From Prevotella sp. UBA5387 (GTDB lineage: Bacteria > Bacteroidota > Bacteroidia > Bacteroidales > Bacteroidaceae), in NCBI GenBank assembly GCA_002407775.1, contig DHOP01000046.1, positions 17,188 to 47,710 of the forward strand: DNA of 30,523 nucleotides, in the 5' to 3' direction. The notes under the pieces are model-generated. The model did no database searches and was not told where the DNA came from. It worked only from the letters and a program-made list of their open reading frames with translations. The translations under genes and the position numbers were made by a program. This document shows positions 16,384-23,460 of the stretch, piece after piece. Positions within the stretch are counted from its first letter, which is position 1; every line of letters begins with the position of its first letter.

Positions 16384-18312
16384 TTAAGCGAGTGCGTCAA
16401 TCATACTCATGATTTCTTTGCTCGAGAAAGAAATCAAATCTATGGCATCTGGATCACATACCGGTGCACACATTCCACATCCCTTGCAAACGGTATTGTT
16501 TATTTCGGCATAAACCTTTCCGTCTTTTTCGGTCTTCAATATAGCATCGAATGGGCAAGCAGCTTGACAAGCACCACACCATACACACTTATCGGCATCT
16601 ACGGTGGCTATCAATGGTTCGGCTTCCAACTCACCTTTGCTAATGATGGAATATGACTTCGTTGCGGCGGAGAGTGCCGAGTTCACGGATTCGGAGATAT
16701 TCTTAGGTCCTTGGCATGTGCCGGCTATGGTGATACCATCGATAACCGTCTCCACCGGACGTAATTTCATGTGGATCTCGTTATAGAACTTGTCACGGCC
16801 CTTAGGCAACTTGAAAAGGGTTCCTATCTTATTGTCGGCTCGTGGCACCATACCTGTGACTAGAACTACCATATCCACGTCAACCTCAATCTCTTTTCCG
16901 TTGGTCAGAATATCATTCACCTTTACGGTGACATTCTTACCCTTGGCCTCCACCGTGGGGAGTGCATCTTCGTAAGATTGGAAGTAAAGGTCGCCTGACC
17001 TCAATGACTCTGCATAAAGCACTTCTTGCTTTCCATAGGTTCTCAAGCCACGATTGAAATGGAAGTTCTGGATGTCCTTGAACTTCTTCTTGGCCATGAG
17101 AGCGGCATGGATAGTAGATGTGCAACAATTACGTGAACAATATTTGTTTTCGCCATGGGGCTGTCTACTTCCTACGCAATAGATATAGGCAATGCTCTTG
17201 ATTTCCTTGCCTTTGTAAACTAGCTTGCCGGATTGAGAATCGATCAAGCTCTTAAATTGAGGTAAGGTAATGATGTTTTCTGAGGTAGCATAACCGAATT
17301 CGCCTTCGGCTGGTGTATAAGGATCGAAACCAGTCGCCATCAACACCGAGCCAACGGAGAACTCCAAGATTTCCTCTTTCTCTGAGAAGTCGATTGCCGA
17401 GCATACTTTCTCGCATGCACCACAACGGGTACAATTCTTGCTATCAATCACAGGGAACTGAGGGAACTGGCTTGGGTAGTTCTTGTAGATGGCTTTGCGT
17501 TGTGTCAGATGGAAATTGAATTCATCGGAGACTTCGACGGGGCAAACCTCAATGGCCTTGTCCAACTCATCCTGACGGAGTTCTTTGCCTATAAAACGTG
17601 GAGTGTGTTTGATTTCTAGCGTAATATCGCCCACACTTCCTTTTGTCGAGATGACCTCGGCGTTGGTAAGAATCGTGATGTTTGTTCGCTTTTTCAACTC
17701 ATTAGCTAGTCGAGTGATGATTTCTTTGCCCGTCTCCGTAGTCGTCGATAACGAATCCCACTGAGCTACGCGTCCACCTACGAATGGTTCTTTCTCGACC
17801 AATAGCACTTCACAATCCTTATCAGCTAATGAGATGGCTGCTTTCATGCCGGAAACACCAGCACCAATGACGGCAACAGATTTCTTGGCCTCAACCTTAC
17901 TTGGTTCCAAAGGTTCGGCATAGTTCGCCTTAGCAATAGCAGCTTTCACCAAGTGAATAGCCTTCTCCGTTGCACCCACCTTATCATCCGAGTGAGCCCA
18001 TGAGGCCTGCTCTCTGATGTTGGCGTGAACATACGTGTATTTGTTGAGGTTAGCACGTTGGCTAACATTACGAAAGGTGAGTAAGTGGAGCTTTGGCGAA
18101 CAAGAGGCCACTACCACGCTATCAAGATCATTGGCCTTGATATCGTCCACCATATCACGTTGGTTGGCATCCGAACAAGCAAACATAGTCGTCTTTGCGA
18201 GAAAGACGATATCTTCCCCCTCTACGGCTTGGCGGACTTTTTCAACATCTATATAATCCGATATATTGCCTCCGCAATGGCAAATATATACTCCTATTTT
18301 CTTCTTTTTCAT
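16384..18312 (-). CDS. HdrA/QmoB-like FAD iron-sulfur protein
   Basis: 642-residue cytoplasmic flavoprotein of the heterodisulfide reductase subunit A family. In order: the HdrA N-terminal domain (IGVYICHCGGNI, FACSDANQ, VVASCSPKLH, ANIREQASWAH); FAD site VAVIGAGVSGMKAA and VEKEPFVGGR (146-181); an inserted 4Fe-4S motif C294/C297/C300/C304; CVGSR with YCSRNCC (392-397); and two C-terminal ferredoxin motifs C576/C579/C582/C586 and C609/C612/C615/C619. It lacks the DCAAC segment that its shorter paralogue has after the FAD glycines. The start overlaps the paralogue's stop by 4 bp. The best analogy is QmoB, but without the MvhD tail, which is encoded separately. The redox partner is unknown. Confidence 0.85.
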   Translation of the reverse strand: MKKKKIGVYICHCGGNISDYIDVEKVRQAVEGEDIVFLAKTTMFACSDANQRDMVDDIKANDLDSVVVASCSPKLHLLTFRNVSQRANLNKYTYVHANIREQASWAHSDDKVGATEKAIHLVKAAIAKANYAEPLEPSKVEAKKSVAVIGAGVSGMKAAISLADKDCEVLLVEKEPFVGGRVAQWDSLSTTTETGKEIITRLANELKKRTNITILTNAEVISTKGSVGDITLEIKHTPRFIGKELRQDELDKAIEVCPVEVSDEFNFHLTQRKAIYKNYPSQFPQFPVIDSKNCTRCGACEKVCSAIDFSEKEEILEFSVGSVLMATGFDPYTPAEGEFGYATSENIITLPQFKSLIDSQSGKLVYKGKEIKSIAYIYCVGSRQPHGENKYCSRNCCTSTIHAALMAKKKFKDIQNFHFNRGLRTYGKQEVLYAESLRSGDLYFQSYEDALPTVEAKGKNVTVKVNDILTNGKEIEVDVDMVVLVTGMVPRADNKIGTLFKLPKGRDKFYNEIHMKLRPVETVIDGITIAGTCQGPKNISESVNSALSAATKSYSIISKGELEAEPLIATVDADKCVWCGACQAACPFDAILKTEKDGKVYAEINNTVCKGCGMCAPVCDPDAIDLISFSSKEIMSMIDALA

Positions 18313-19610
18313 TGGTGTTGAATTAAGTAACTTATCGCTTCTGAAGAGGCCGCACCAGCTGACAATATTGAATCAGGGATATCCATCGGACCGGTAGCCG
18401 TACCGGCAACGAATACTCCGTCTATGCTTGTCTGGGCAGGGCTAGCTAGCATATCACTCTGGGCTATAAAGTTGAATTGATCCAAATCGAGTATTTCATC
18501 TTCGAAGATGCTATCTATTCCCTTGTTGGGTAAGACACCCGTCGATAAAATGACCAAATCATGTTCGGCTTCCTCCAATTTTCCTTCATTGATGTCTTCA
18601 TATCGAAGGATAAGGTTGCCGTTTTCTTTTTCTCTGATCTTGCCAATCTTTCCCTTGACAAAGTTCACACCCATGCCCTTGGCTTGCTGATAGAACTCCT
18701 CGAAGCCCTTACCAAATGAGCGTATGTTGATATAGTATATGGTAATATCGGCCATAGGCAAAGCACCCATAAGCAACTGGGCCTGCTTGATGGAATACAT
18801 ACAACATATCTGAGAACATATTGGATTACCTACGGTAGCATCACGTGATCCTACACATAGGACATAGGCAATCTTATCGGGCACCTTTCCATCTCCAGGT
18901 CGGAGTATGGTGTTATAGGGGCGCGTAGGAGCAATCTCACGCTCCATCTGACGAGCGGTAAGTACATTCTTGAATGTGCCATAACCATATCTCGGCATAT
19001 TCATTGGGTCGAACATATCAAATCCCGTTGCAACGATGACCGTTCCAACATGAATCTCATACTTCTCCACCTCCATTGTAAAGTCAATACAACTAGTAGG
19101 ACAAGCACGTTCACAAGCACCACATAGGGTGCAATTCTCTATGTCGATAGCCGCCGCTTTGGGGCTACAAATGCTAAAAGGAATAAAGGCAGCCTTACGA
19201 CCTATCAAGTCGAGCTGATATTCGTCCTTGACGCTTACCGGACAAGCTTTCTCGCATAGCTGGCAAGCGGTGCAATCATCAACATGCACATATCTAGGTT
19301 GCTTGGTAACGGTAGCTTTGAACTCTTTTTCATTCAATCTTCTTACGCTATTCACTTCACTTCCCGTAAAGATTGTTACATTGGGATGGCGTGAAATTTC
19401 GGAAACTTTCGGGGTGGTTATACATGCAGCACAATCCAATGTTGGAAAGACCTTACTCAGTAAGATCATCTTTCCACCAACGGACAAATCCTTTTCTACC
19501 AACAAGACCTTATATCCTGTGTTAGCCAGATTCAATGCAGATTCAATGCCGGCGATACCGGCTCCGATGACCAATGCATCGTAGTTCAATTGTTGAATAG
19601 TATTTTCCAT
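18309..19610 (-). CDS. QmoA-like (short HdrA-type) FAD iron-sulfur protein
   Basis: 433-residue flavoprotein, the short HdrA form. It has FAD motif ALVIGAGIAGIESALNLA with VEKDLSVGGKM, the FPTLDCAACITTPK element (C60, C63), two 4Fe-4S motifs (C113/C116/C119/C123 and C160/C163/C166/C170), LCVGSRD and PICSQICC (C265, C269, C270), and a terminal GVFVAGTATGPMDIPDS FAD-closing segment. It lacks both the HdrA N-terminal domain and the C-terminal ferredoxin domain, which matches QmoA of sulfate reducers. Its ATG shares one base with the stop of the MvhD-like gene upstream. I infer that it pairs with the longer HdrA-like subunit to form the cytoplasmic part of a quinone-linked complex. Confidence 0.85.
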   Translation of the reverse strand: MENTIQQLNYDALVIGAGIAGIESALNLANTGYKVLLVEKDLSVGGKMILLSKVFPTLDCAACITTPKVSEISRHPNVTIFTGSEVNSVRRLNEKEFKATVTKQPRYVHVDDCTACQLCEKACPVSVKDEYQLDLIGRKAAFIPFSICSPKAAAIDIENCTLCGACERACPTSCIDFTMEVEKYEIHVGTVIVATGFDMFDPMNMPRYGYGTFKNVLTARQMEREIAPTRPYNTILRPGDGKVPDKIAYVLCVGSRDATVGNPICSQICCMYSIKQAQLLMGALPMADITIYYINIRSFGKGFEEFYQQAKGMGVNFVKGKIGKIREKENGNLILRYEDINEGKLEEAEHDLVILSTGVLPNKGIDSIFEDEILDLDQFNFIAQSDMLASPAQTSIDGVFVAGTATGPMDIPDSILSAGAASSEAISYLIQHQ

Positions 19611-20017
19611 CAGGCATGTAGGGTTTTTAATAGATATTCGTTAAAGCTACGAATTTGCTTTGCAAACGGCTCACTGCACACCGAACAAATAGCAGCCATA
19701 CGAAGACGGGCAGGATCAATATTTTGTGCTTTCATCATCTCATGTGTCTTAGCCACGAGATTACCTGTTTTCTCCGTACAAGACTCCCCGTACACACAAT
19801 CACTTCCATCAGCAGCTATGAAAACCCCATCAAATCCTTTTTCGTATGCATATAAAATCCAACTGGGCTTGATGCCACTTGAACAAGGCACGGTAATGGT
19901 ATAGACGGTTGAAGGATAATGCAATTTCAACAATCCTGCCATATCAATGGCAGGATCTGAAATCTTTTCGGTTGAGAACACAAGTATTTTAGCACTTGGT
20001 TTTCTTAATTCTCCCAT
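19610..20017 (-). CDS. MvhD/FlpD-like iron-sulfur electron-transfer protein
   Basis: 135-residue protein resembling the MvhD/FlpD family, a small 2Fe-2S electron adaptor between HdrA and its electron donor. The signature is VPCSSGIKPSWILYAYEKG, then DGVFIAADGSDCVYGESC, with cysteines at C45, C74 and C80 and a further CSVC at 111-114. In QmoB this domain is fused to the C-terminus; here it is a stand-alone gene between tusA and the QmoA-like gene. The frame runs back to a TTG abutting the tusA stop, but the ATG at 20017 (MGELRKPSAK) is more likely. Tight packing implies co-translation. Confidence 0.8.
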   Translation of the reverse strand: MGELRKPSAKILVFSTEKISDPAIDMAGLLKLHYPSTVYTITVPCSSGIKPSWILYAYEKGFDGVFIAADGSDCVYGESCTEKTGNLVAKTHEMMKAQNIDPARLRMAAICSVCSEPFAKQIRSFNEYLLKTLHA

Positions 20018-20026
20018 GATGGACAA

Positions 20027-20278
20027 TTATTTCTTCTTCATGTAAACTTTGTAGTAACCGTTTTCTTCTACGGTTCCTAGATATTCATGGTCTTGCTTCT
20101 TGCACCACTTTGGAATGTCCACCTTAGTACCTTCATCAGCAGAAAGGATTTCCATGATATCACCAGAACCAATAGTTCCAATGGCCTTCTTAGCTTCCAA
20201 TAATGGTCCAGGACATGCGGTTCCTCTTGCATCAATTGACTTAGCTACGTTTACGTTTTTTAGTTCCTCAGTTGTCAT
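20027..20278 (-). CDS. tusA: TusA-family sulfurtransferase
   Basis: 83-residue sulfur carrier. The catalytic CPxP motif is intact (GTACPGPLLEAKKAI, Cys22), the cysteine that carries a persulfide in this family. Length and the DARGTACPGP / KVDIPKWCKK / Y-KVYMKKK layout are typical, and a second Cys follows in WCKK. In E. coli TusA feeds tRNA thiolation; in sulfur oxidisers TusA with DsrE proteins feeds Hdr-like or Dsr enzymes. Here it sits between a DsrE-like gene and the Hdr/Qmo-like genes, so the second role, or a related sulfur-shuttle role, is the better inference. No rhodanese or TusBCD partner is next to it. Confidence 0.93.
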   Translation of the reverse strand: MTTEELKNVNVAKSIDARGTACPGPLLEAKKAIGTIGSGDIMEILSADEGTKVDIPKWCKKQDHEYLGTVEENGYYKVYMKKK

Positions 20279-20349
20279 AATAATAATTTTTAGCGTCTTC
20301 TAACCTATGAGGCAAAAGACAATTTATATTGATATAATGATTAGATACT

Positions 20350-20904
20350 TTAAATGAAAAGTTGGATGCTACTCTCACCGGCATCTGCCACAAACGTAGC
20401 TGCTCCGGCATACTTCAAGTTAGGATAGTCAATCATTTCCTCTTTCTTGAATCCCATCAAGCCCATCGACATCTCGCAGACCACAATCTCAATTCCAAGC
20501 TCTCCGGCCTCCTTGAACATCTGCTCCAAAGACAACACGTTCTGCTTCTTCATGAGCATCTTGATCATCTTCGGTCCAATGCCACCCATGTTCATGTGAG
20601 ATAGAGACAGTTTGCCCGTTCCCTTGGGAAGCATAACTCCAAACATCTTAGAGATAAAATCCTTGCCCTTGCCTGTCTTATGCGGATCCCTGAGTGCGGA
20701 GAGTGACCAGAAAGAGAAGAAGAGCTTAACTTGTGTGTCCATGGCGGCGGCGGCGATAGAAATCACCATTGCGGCCAAAACTTTATCTAAGTCTCCAGAC
20801 ACCACCGCCATTGACAATTGGTCTTTGCGCGAGCCTTGCAAATCGGCAATCTTTTCTTTTAATGCCTCAACTTCGGCTTGAAGTTTCTGGATGTCTGTAC
20901 TCAT
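20350..20904 (-). CDS. DsrE2-type (DsrE/DsrF/DrsH-like) protein
   Basis: 184-residue protein of the DsrE/DsrF/DrsH-like family, first gene of the operon. A charged, probably coiled-coil N-terminus (residues 1-25) is followed by a hydrophobic stretch (VLAAMVISIAAAAMDTQVKL), FFSFWSLSAL, a Met-rich segment (MNMGGIGPKMIKMLMKK), and the conserved IEIVVCEMSMGLMGF, with Cys143 as candidate sulfur-binding residue. It ends ATFVADAGESSIQLFI. The frame extends to a TTG at 20949. I prefer the ATG at 20904, preceded by GGAAG; the ATG at 20916 is an alternative. In sulfur oxidisers DsrE2 and TusA are encoded together and exchange sulfane sulfur. Confidence 0.85.
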   Translation of the reverse strand: MSTDIQKLQAEVEALKEKIADLQGSRKDQLSMAVVSGDLDKVLAAMVISIAAAAMDTQVKLFFSFWSLSALRDPHKTGKGKDFISKMFGVMLPKGTGKLSLSHMNMGGIGPKMIKMLMKKQNVLSLEQMFKEAGELGIEIVVCEMSMGLMGFKKEEMIDYPNLKYAGAATFVADAGESSIQLFI

Positions 20905-20946
20905 ATTTTCTTCCATATCGTTGATAGTTATTGGTTTATGATGGTG

Positions 20947-20954
20947 CAAATTTA
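20947..20954 (-). promoter_or_regulatory. Probable -7 box of the dsrE2-tusA-qmo-like operon
   Basis: Minus-strand TAAATTTG matches TAnnTTTG. The -33 region is poor, which fits an activated promoter. The start point would be near 20940, and the TGTGA palindrome at 21009-21024 would be centred about 76 bases upstream, a position where Crp-type proteins can activate. Confidence 0.45.
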
Positions 20955-21006
20955 AGGCCGATTATTGATAAAAATCCTAAATATGATGTGAATTAGTACA
21001 TAATAT

Positions 21007-21037
21007 TTTGTGATATGTATCACATTTGGTATATTTG
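21007..21037 (+). promoter_or_regulatory. Promoter of the Crp/Fnr-type regulator gene
   Basis: TTTG (21007-21010), exactly 19 bases, then TATATTTG (21030-21037) is a full match to the Bacteroidetes TTTG-N19-TAnnTTTG promoter. The start point would fall at about 21041-21044, on or next to the ATG at 21042, so the transcript may be leaderless. Confidence 0.65.
21009..21024. promoter_or_regulatory. Crp/Fnr-type operator palindrome
   Basis: TGTGATATGTATCACA is a perfect palindrome of the form TGTGA-N6-TCACA, the consensus known for Crp. It overlaps the -33 box and the spacer of the regulator's own promoter, a repressing position, and lies upstream of the divergent redox operon. The adjacent regulator carries the Arg, Glu and Arg residues that contact this half-site in Crp. 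Confidence 0.7.
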
Positions 21038-21041
21038 CGAA

Positions 21042-21719
21042 ATGGAAAAAGGATGTGAAAATTGCTCATGCCATGCAAAGGCTTCATTATTAATGTGTGG
21101 ACAATGCCTTGATGCTCTAAACTCAAATCATGCCGTTGTAAGATTTGCCAAAGGCGATTCAATCATCAAGCAAGGAACCTACTCCACCAATGTAGCGTTC
21201 TTACGTGAGGGCTTGGCAAGAATGCATCTGAAAGGGCCTTCCTATGAACAAATAACCCGAATAGTAAAGGCTCCGAGTTATTTGGGCTTAGCCACTACAT
21301 TCGGCAATAATATCAATCAATATTCCCTCACGGCCATCTCCGATGCGGAAGTTTGCTTTATTGACATCACTATTTTCCGCAAACTACTAAAGGAGAATTA
21401 TCAGTTCTCTTTTGGCATCATCAAAGAGCTATGCCAAAATGAATTGGAGTCTTTCAGGCATTGCGCCAACCGAACACAAAAACAAGCGCGAGGGAACTTG
21501 GCGGATGTGTTGCTAGAGTTTTCCGACTCCATTTTCAAATCGGACATCTTCACCTTACCACTTTCACAATCGGAGATAAGCAATCTGATCGACACAAGTC
21601 GTGAAAGTGTAAGCCGGATGTTGTCCGAGCTTTGTAAGGATGGAATAATCAAGATGACCGGTAAGCAAATAGAGATACTCAACAAACGTTCCTTAGTATT
21701 GATCAGTCAGAACGCTTAG
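21042..21719 (+). CDS. Crp/Fnr-family transcription regulator with cysteine-rich N-terminus
   Basis: 225-residue regulator. The first 22 residues hold five cysteines (C5, C8, C10, C19, C22: CENCSC and MCGQC). A cyclic-nucleotide-binding-like beta roll follows (VVRFAKGDSIIKQG, LREGLARM, LGLATTFG, AISDAEVCFIDITIF), then the dimer helix and a C-terminal helix-turn-helix (LSQSEISNLIDTSRESVSRM, from about residue 174). The recognition helix SRESVSR keeps the Arg-Glu...Arg of Crp and the Glu..Ser-Arg of Fnr. The cysteines could hold an Fe-S cluster or respond to thiol or persulfide chemistry, but spacing differs from E. coli Fnr. ATG 21042 is chosen over 21015 because the promoter covers the latter. 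It is divergent from the redox operon. Confidence 0.9.
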   Translation: MEKGCENCSCHAKASLLMCGQCLDALNSNHAVVRFAKGDSIIKQGTYSTNVAFLREGLARMHLKGPSYEQITRIVKAPSYLGLATTFGNNINQYSLTAISDAEVCFIDITIFRKLLKENYQFSFGIIKELCQNELESFRHCANRTQKQARGNLADVLLEFSDSIFKSDIFTLPLSQSEISNLIDTSRESVSRMLSELCKDGIIKMTGKQIEILNKRSLVLISQNA

Positions 21720-21733
21720 GCCCATGACCTTAA

Positions 21734-21830
21734 TTGAATCACTGAGTAAATCAAATTGAATCACAAACTAAATCAAATTGTTTCACTGGCTAATTCAAAT
21801 TGAATCACTGAGTAAATCAATTTGATTTAC
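21734..21830. repeat. 22-bp direct tandem repeats (four full units plus a partial fifth)
   Basis: Units start at 21734, 21756, 21778, 21800 and 21822, with consensus TTGAATCACTGAGTAAATCA plus two more bases. Units 1 and 4 are nearly identical; units 2 and 3 vary at several positions. The period of 22 is not a multiple of 3 and there are no spacers, so it is neither coding nor CRISPR. It lies between the regulator gene and the uxuA promoter region. Confidence 0.85.
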
Positions 21831-22152
21831 ACTCTCGTATGTCGCTTTTCGCTAACCAAAGAGGAAGAGCTTTCGCTTCTTAAATAGTTTGGACTTTACA
21901 TTATTCAGTACTATTAGGGCGTGCTTTCCTGTGTCACTTATCATGTATTTTGCTATCTAGGCACAAATAACTTGCATAATCCATCGACCATAAAGAATAT
22001 TTCTGTAACTTTGTCTTCGGTAAATACAGCGGACGTTATTGGTAATACTTTGAACTCTAACAACTTAAAGGTAGAACAATTTTCAACGTTTACTAAATTC
22101 ATCCTGATAATTATTTCGCAGAACACTAACTAGTTATTAAACTAATCATATA
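21831..22152 (+). other. uxuA upstream region
   Basis: AT-rich and without a credible gene: the 70-codon frame at 21921-22133 has no recognisable features. It probably holds the uxuAB promoter and leader. Confidence 0.4.
22006..22013 (+). promoter_or_regulatory. Possible -7 box for uxuAB
   Basis: TAACTTTG fits TAnnTTTG. No -33 TTTG at the right spacing. The start near 22020 would give a leader of about 130 bases. Confidence 0.35.
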
Positions 22153-23388
22153 ATGGAAAGAACATGGAGATGGTTTGGCAAGAACGATAAGATTACACTT
22201 GCCATGCTTAAGGAAATTGGAGTGGAAGGCATCGTAACAGCCCTCCACGATGTGCCTCTGGGCGAGGTGTGGACTCGTGAGAAGATCCGCGACCTCAACG
22301 AGTATATCAAGAGTTTCGGCTTGCGCTGGAGCGTTGTAGAAAGTCTGCCCGTTACCGAGACTATCAAGTATGGTGGCCCCGACCGTGATGAGCAGATCGA
22401 GCGCTATAAGATTAGTCTTCGCAACCTGGCCGCAGAGGGCATCCATTGCATCTGCTATAACTTCATGCCGGTTCTGGACTGGGCTCGTACCGATTTGATG
22501 CATCTTAATCCAAACGGTGCCAGCAACCTGTACTTCAATTATGCTGAGTTTGCCTATTTCGACATCTATATTCTGAAGCGTGAAGGCGCCCGCGAGGAGT
22601 GGGCTAAGTTCAAGTTCCCTGAAGGTATTGGCGAAGGCCGCAACGTTCTGGGCGAGTGCGATGAGCTGGCTAAGACCATGAATCCGGAGAAGGACCATCA
22701 GTTGGTAGAGAACATTGTCATCAAGACCCAAGGGTTCGTTTCAGGCAACTTCAGCGAGAATGATAAAGAACCTATCGAGAAGTTCCGTAAGTTGCTTGAT
22801 TTATACAAAGGCATAGACAAGGCTCAGCTGCGTGCTAACATGAAGTATTTCCTCGAGGCTATCATGCCTGTTTGCGAGGAGTGCGATATGAATATGTGTG
22901 TTCACCCAGACGATCCACCTATCGAGGTTCTTGGCCTGCCTCGTATTGTTCGTACGGAGGAGGATATCCAGTGGTTCCTCAATGCTGTTCCTAACAAGCA
23001 TAACGGCCTCACCTTCTGCGCAGGAAGTCTTTCTGCCGGTGCCTATAATAATGTCGTGGAGATGGCCAAGGAGTTTGCTCCACGTACTCACTTCGTTCAT
23101 CTGCGTTCATGCCATATCTTCCCCAATGGCGACTTTACCGAGGCCAGTCATCTTGGTGGACGTGCAGATATCATCGAGCTTGCCCGTATTTTCGAGAAGG
23201 AGAATCCCAAACTCCCAATGCGCGTGGACCATGGAATGGCAATGCTTGGCGATGAAACCAAGAATTATAACGCCGGCTATTCTTTCCTCGGTCGTATGTT
23301 TGCCCTCGGTCAGGTAGAGGGTATCCTTGCCACCGTAGATCGTGAGTTAGGCATAAAGTACGTACAGCCCGGATTTTTTGATGAATAA
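22153..23388 (+). CDS. uxuA: Mannonate dehydratase UxuA
   Basis: Dehydrates D-mannonate to 2-keto-3-deoxygluconate in the glucuronate branch of hexuronate catabolism. The 411-residue barrel protein starts MERTWRWFGKNDKITL, typical of UxuA. It shows the metal and catalytic segments MNMCVHPDDPPIEVLGLPRI, TFCAGSLSAG, THFVHLRSCHIFPNG, DFTEASHLGGRADI and MRVDHGMAMLGDE, and ends KYVQPGFFDE. It is first of a two-gene operon with uxuB 72 bp downstream. With the GH28 and GH43 genes nearby it suggests use of uronates released from pectin or glucuronate-bearing glycans. Confidence 0.96.
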   Translation: MERTWRWFGKNDKITLAMLKEIGVEGIVTALHDVPLGEVWTREKIRDLNEYIKSFGLRWSVVESLPVTETIKYGGPDRDEQIERYKISLRNLAAEGIHCICYNFMPVLDWARTDLMHLNPNGASNLYFNYAEFAYFDIYILKREGAREEWAKFKFPEGIGEGRNVLGECDELAKTMNPEKDHQLVENIVIKTQGFVSGNFSENDKEPIEKFRKLLDLYKGIDKAQLRANMKYFLEAIMPVCEECDMNMCVHPDDPPIEVLGLPRIVRTEEDIQWFLNAVPNKHNGLTFCAGSLSAGAYNNVVEMAKEFAPRTHFVHLRSCHIFPNGDFTEASHLGGRADIIELARIFEKENPKLPMRVDHGMAMLGDETKNYNAGYSFLGRMFALGQVEGILATVDRELGIKYVQPGFFDE

Positions 23389-23394
23389 TTCCTC

Positions 23395-23444
23395 TCCCAC
23401 AAATCTCACGGAAAAACAATTAAATCCGTGAGATCCGTGTGGGA
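23395..23444 (+). promoter_or_regulatory. Intercistronic hairpin between uxuA and uxuB
   Basis: TCCCACAAATCTCACGGA (23395-23412) pairs with the arm TCCGTGAGAT-CCGTGTGGGA (23425-23444) with a small internal mismatch and a 12-base loop. There is no T-run after it, so it is more likely an mRNA-stabilising or processing structure or a mobile palindromic unit than a terminator. The ATCCGTG-type iterations recall the ATCTGCG units at 28.7-28.9 kb. Confidence 0.65.
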
Positions 23445-23460
23445 TATTAAATAAATAGTC

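Noticed and set aside
15006..20904. Dissimilatory sulfate reduction or methanogen heterodisulfide reductase
   Set aside because: No aprAB, sat, dsrAB or hdrB genes are present, so the Qmo/Hdr resemblance supports only an electron-transfer complex of unknown partner.
21734..21830. CRISPR array
   Set aside because: Units are directly adjacent with no spacers, vary between copies, and there are no cas genes in the window.
22126..22731. 201-codon minus-strand frame opposite uxuA
   Set aside because: Shadow of the strongly conserved uxuA coding sequence.
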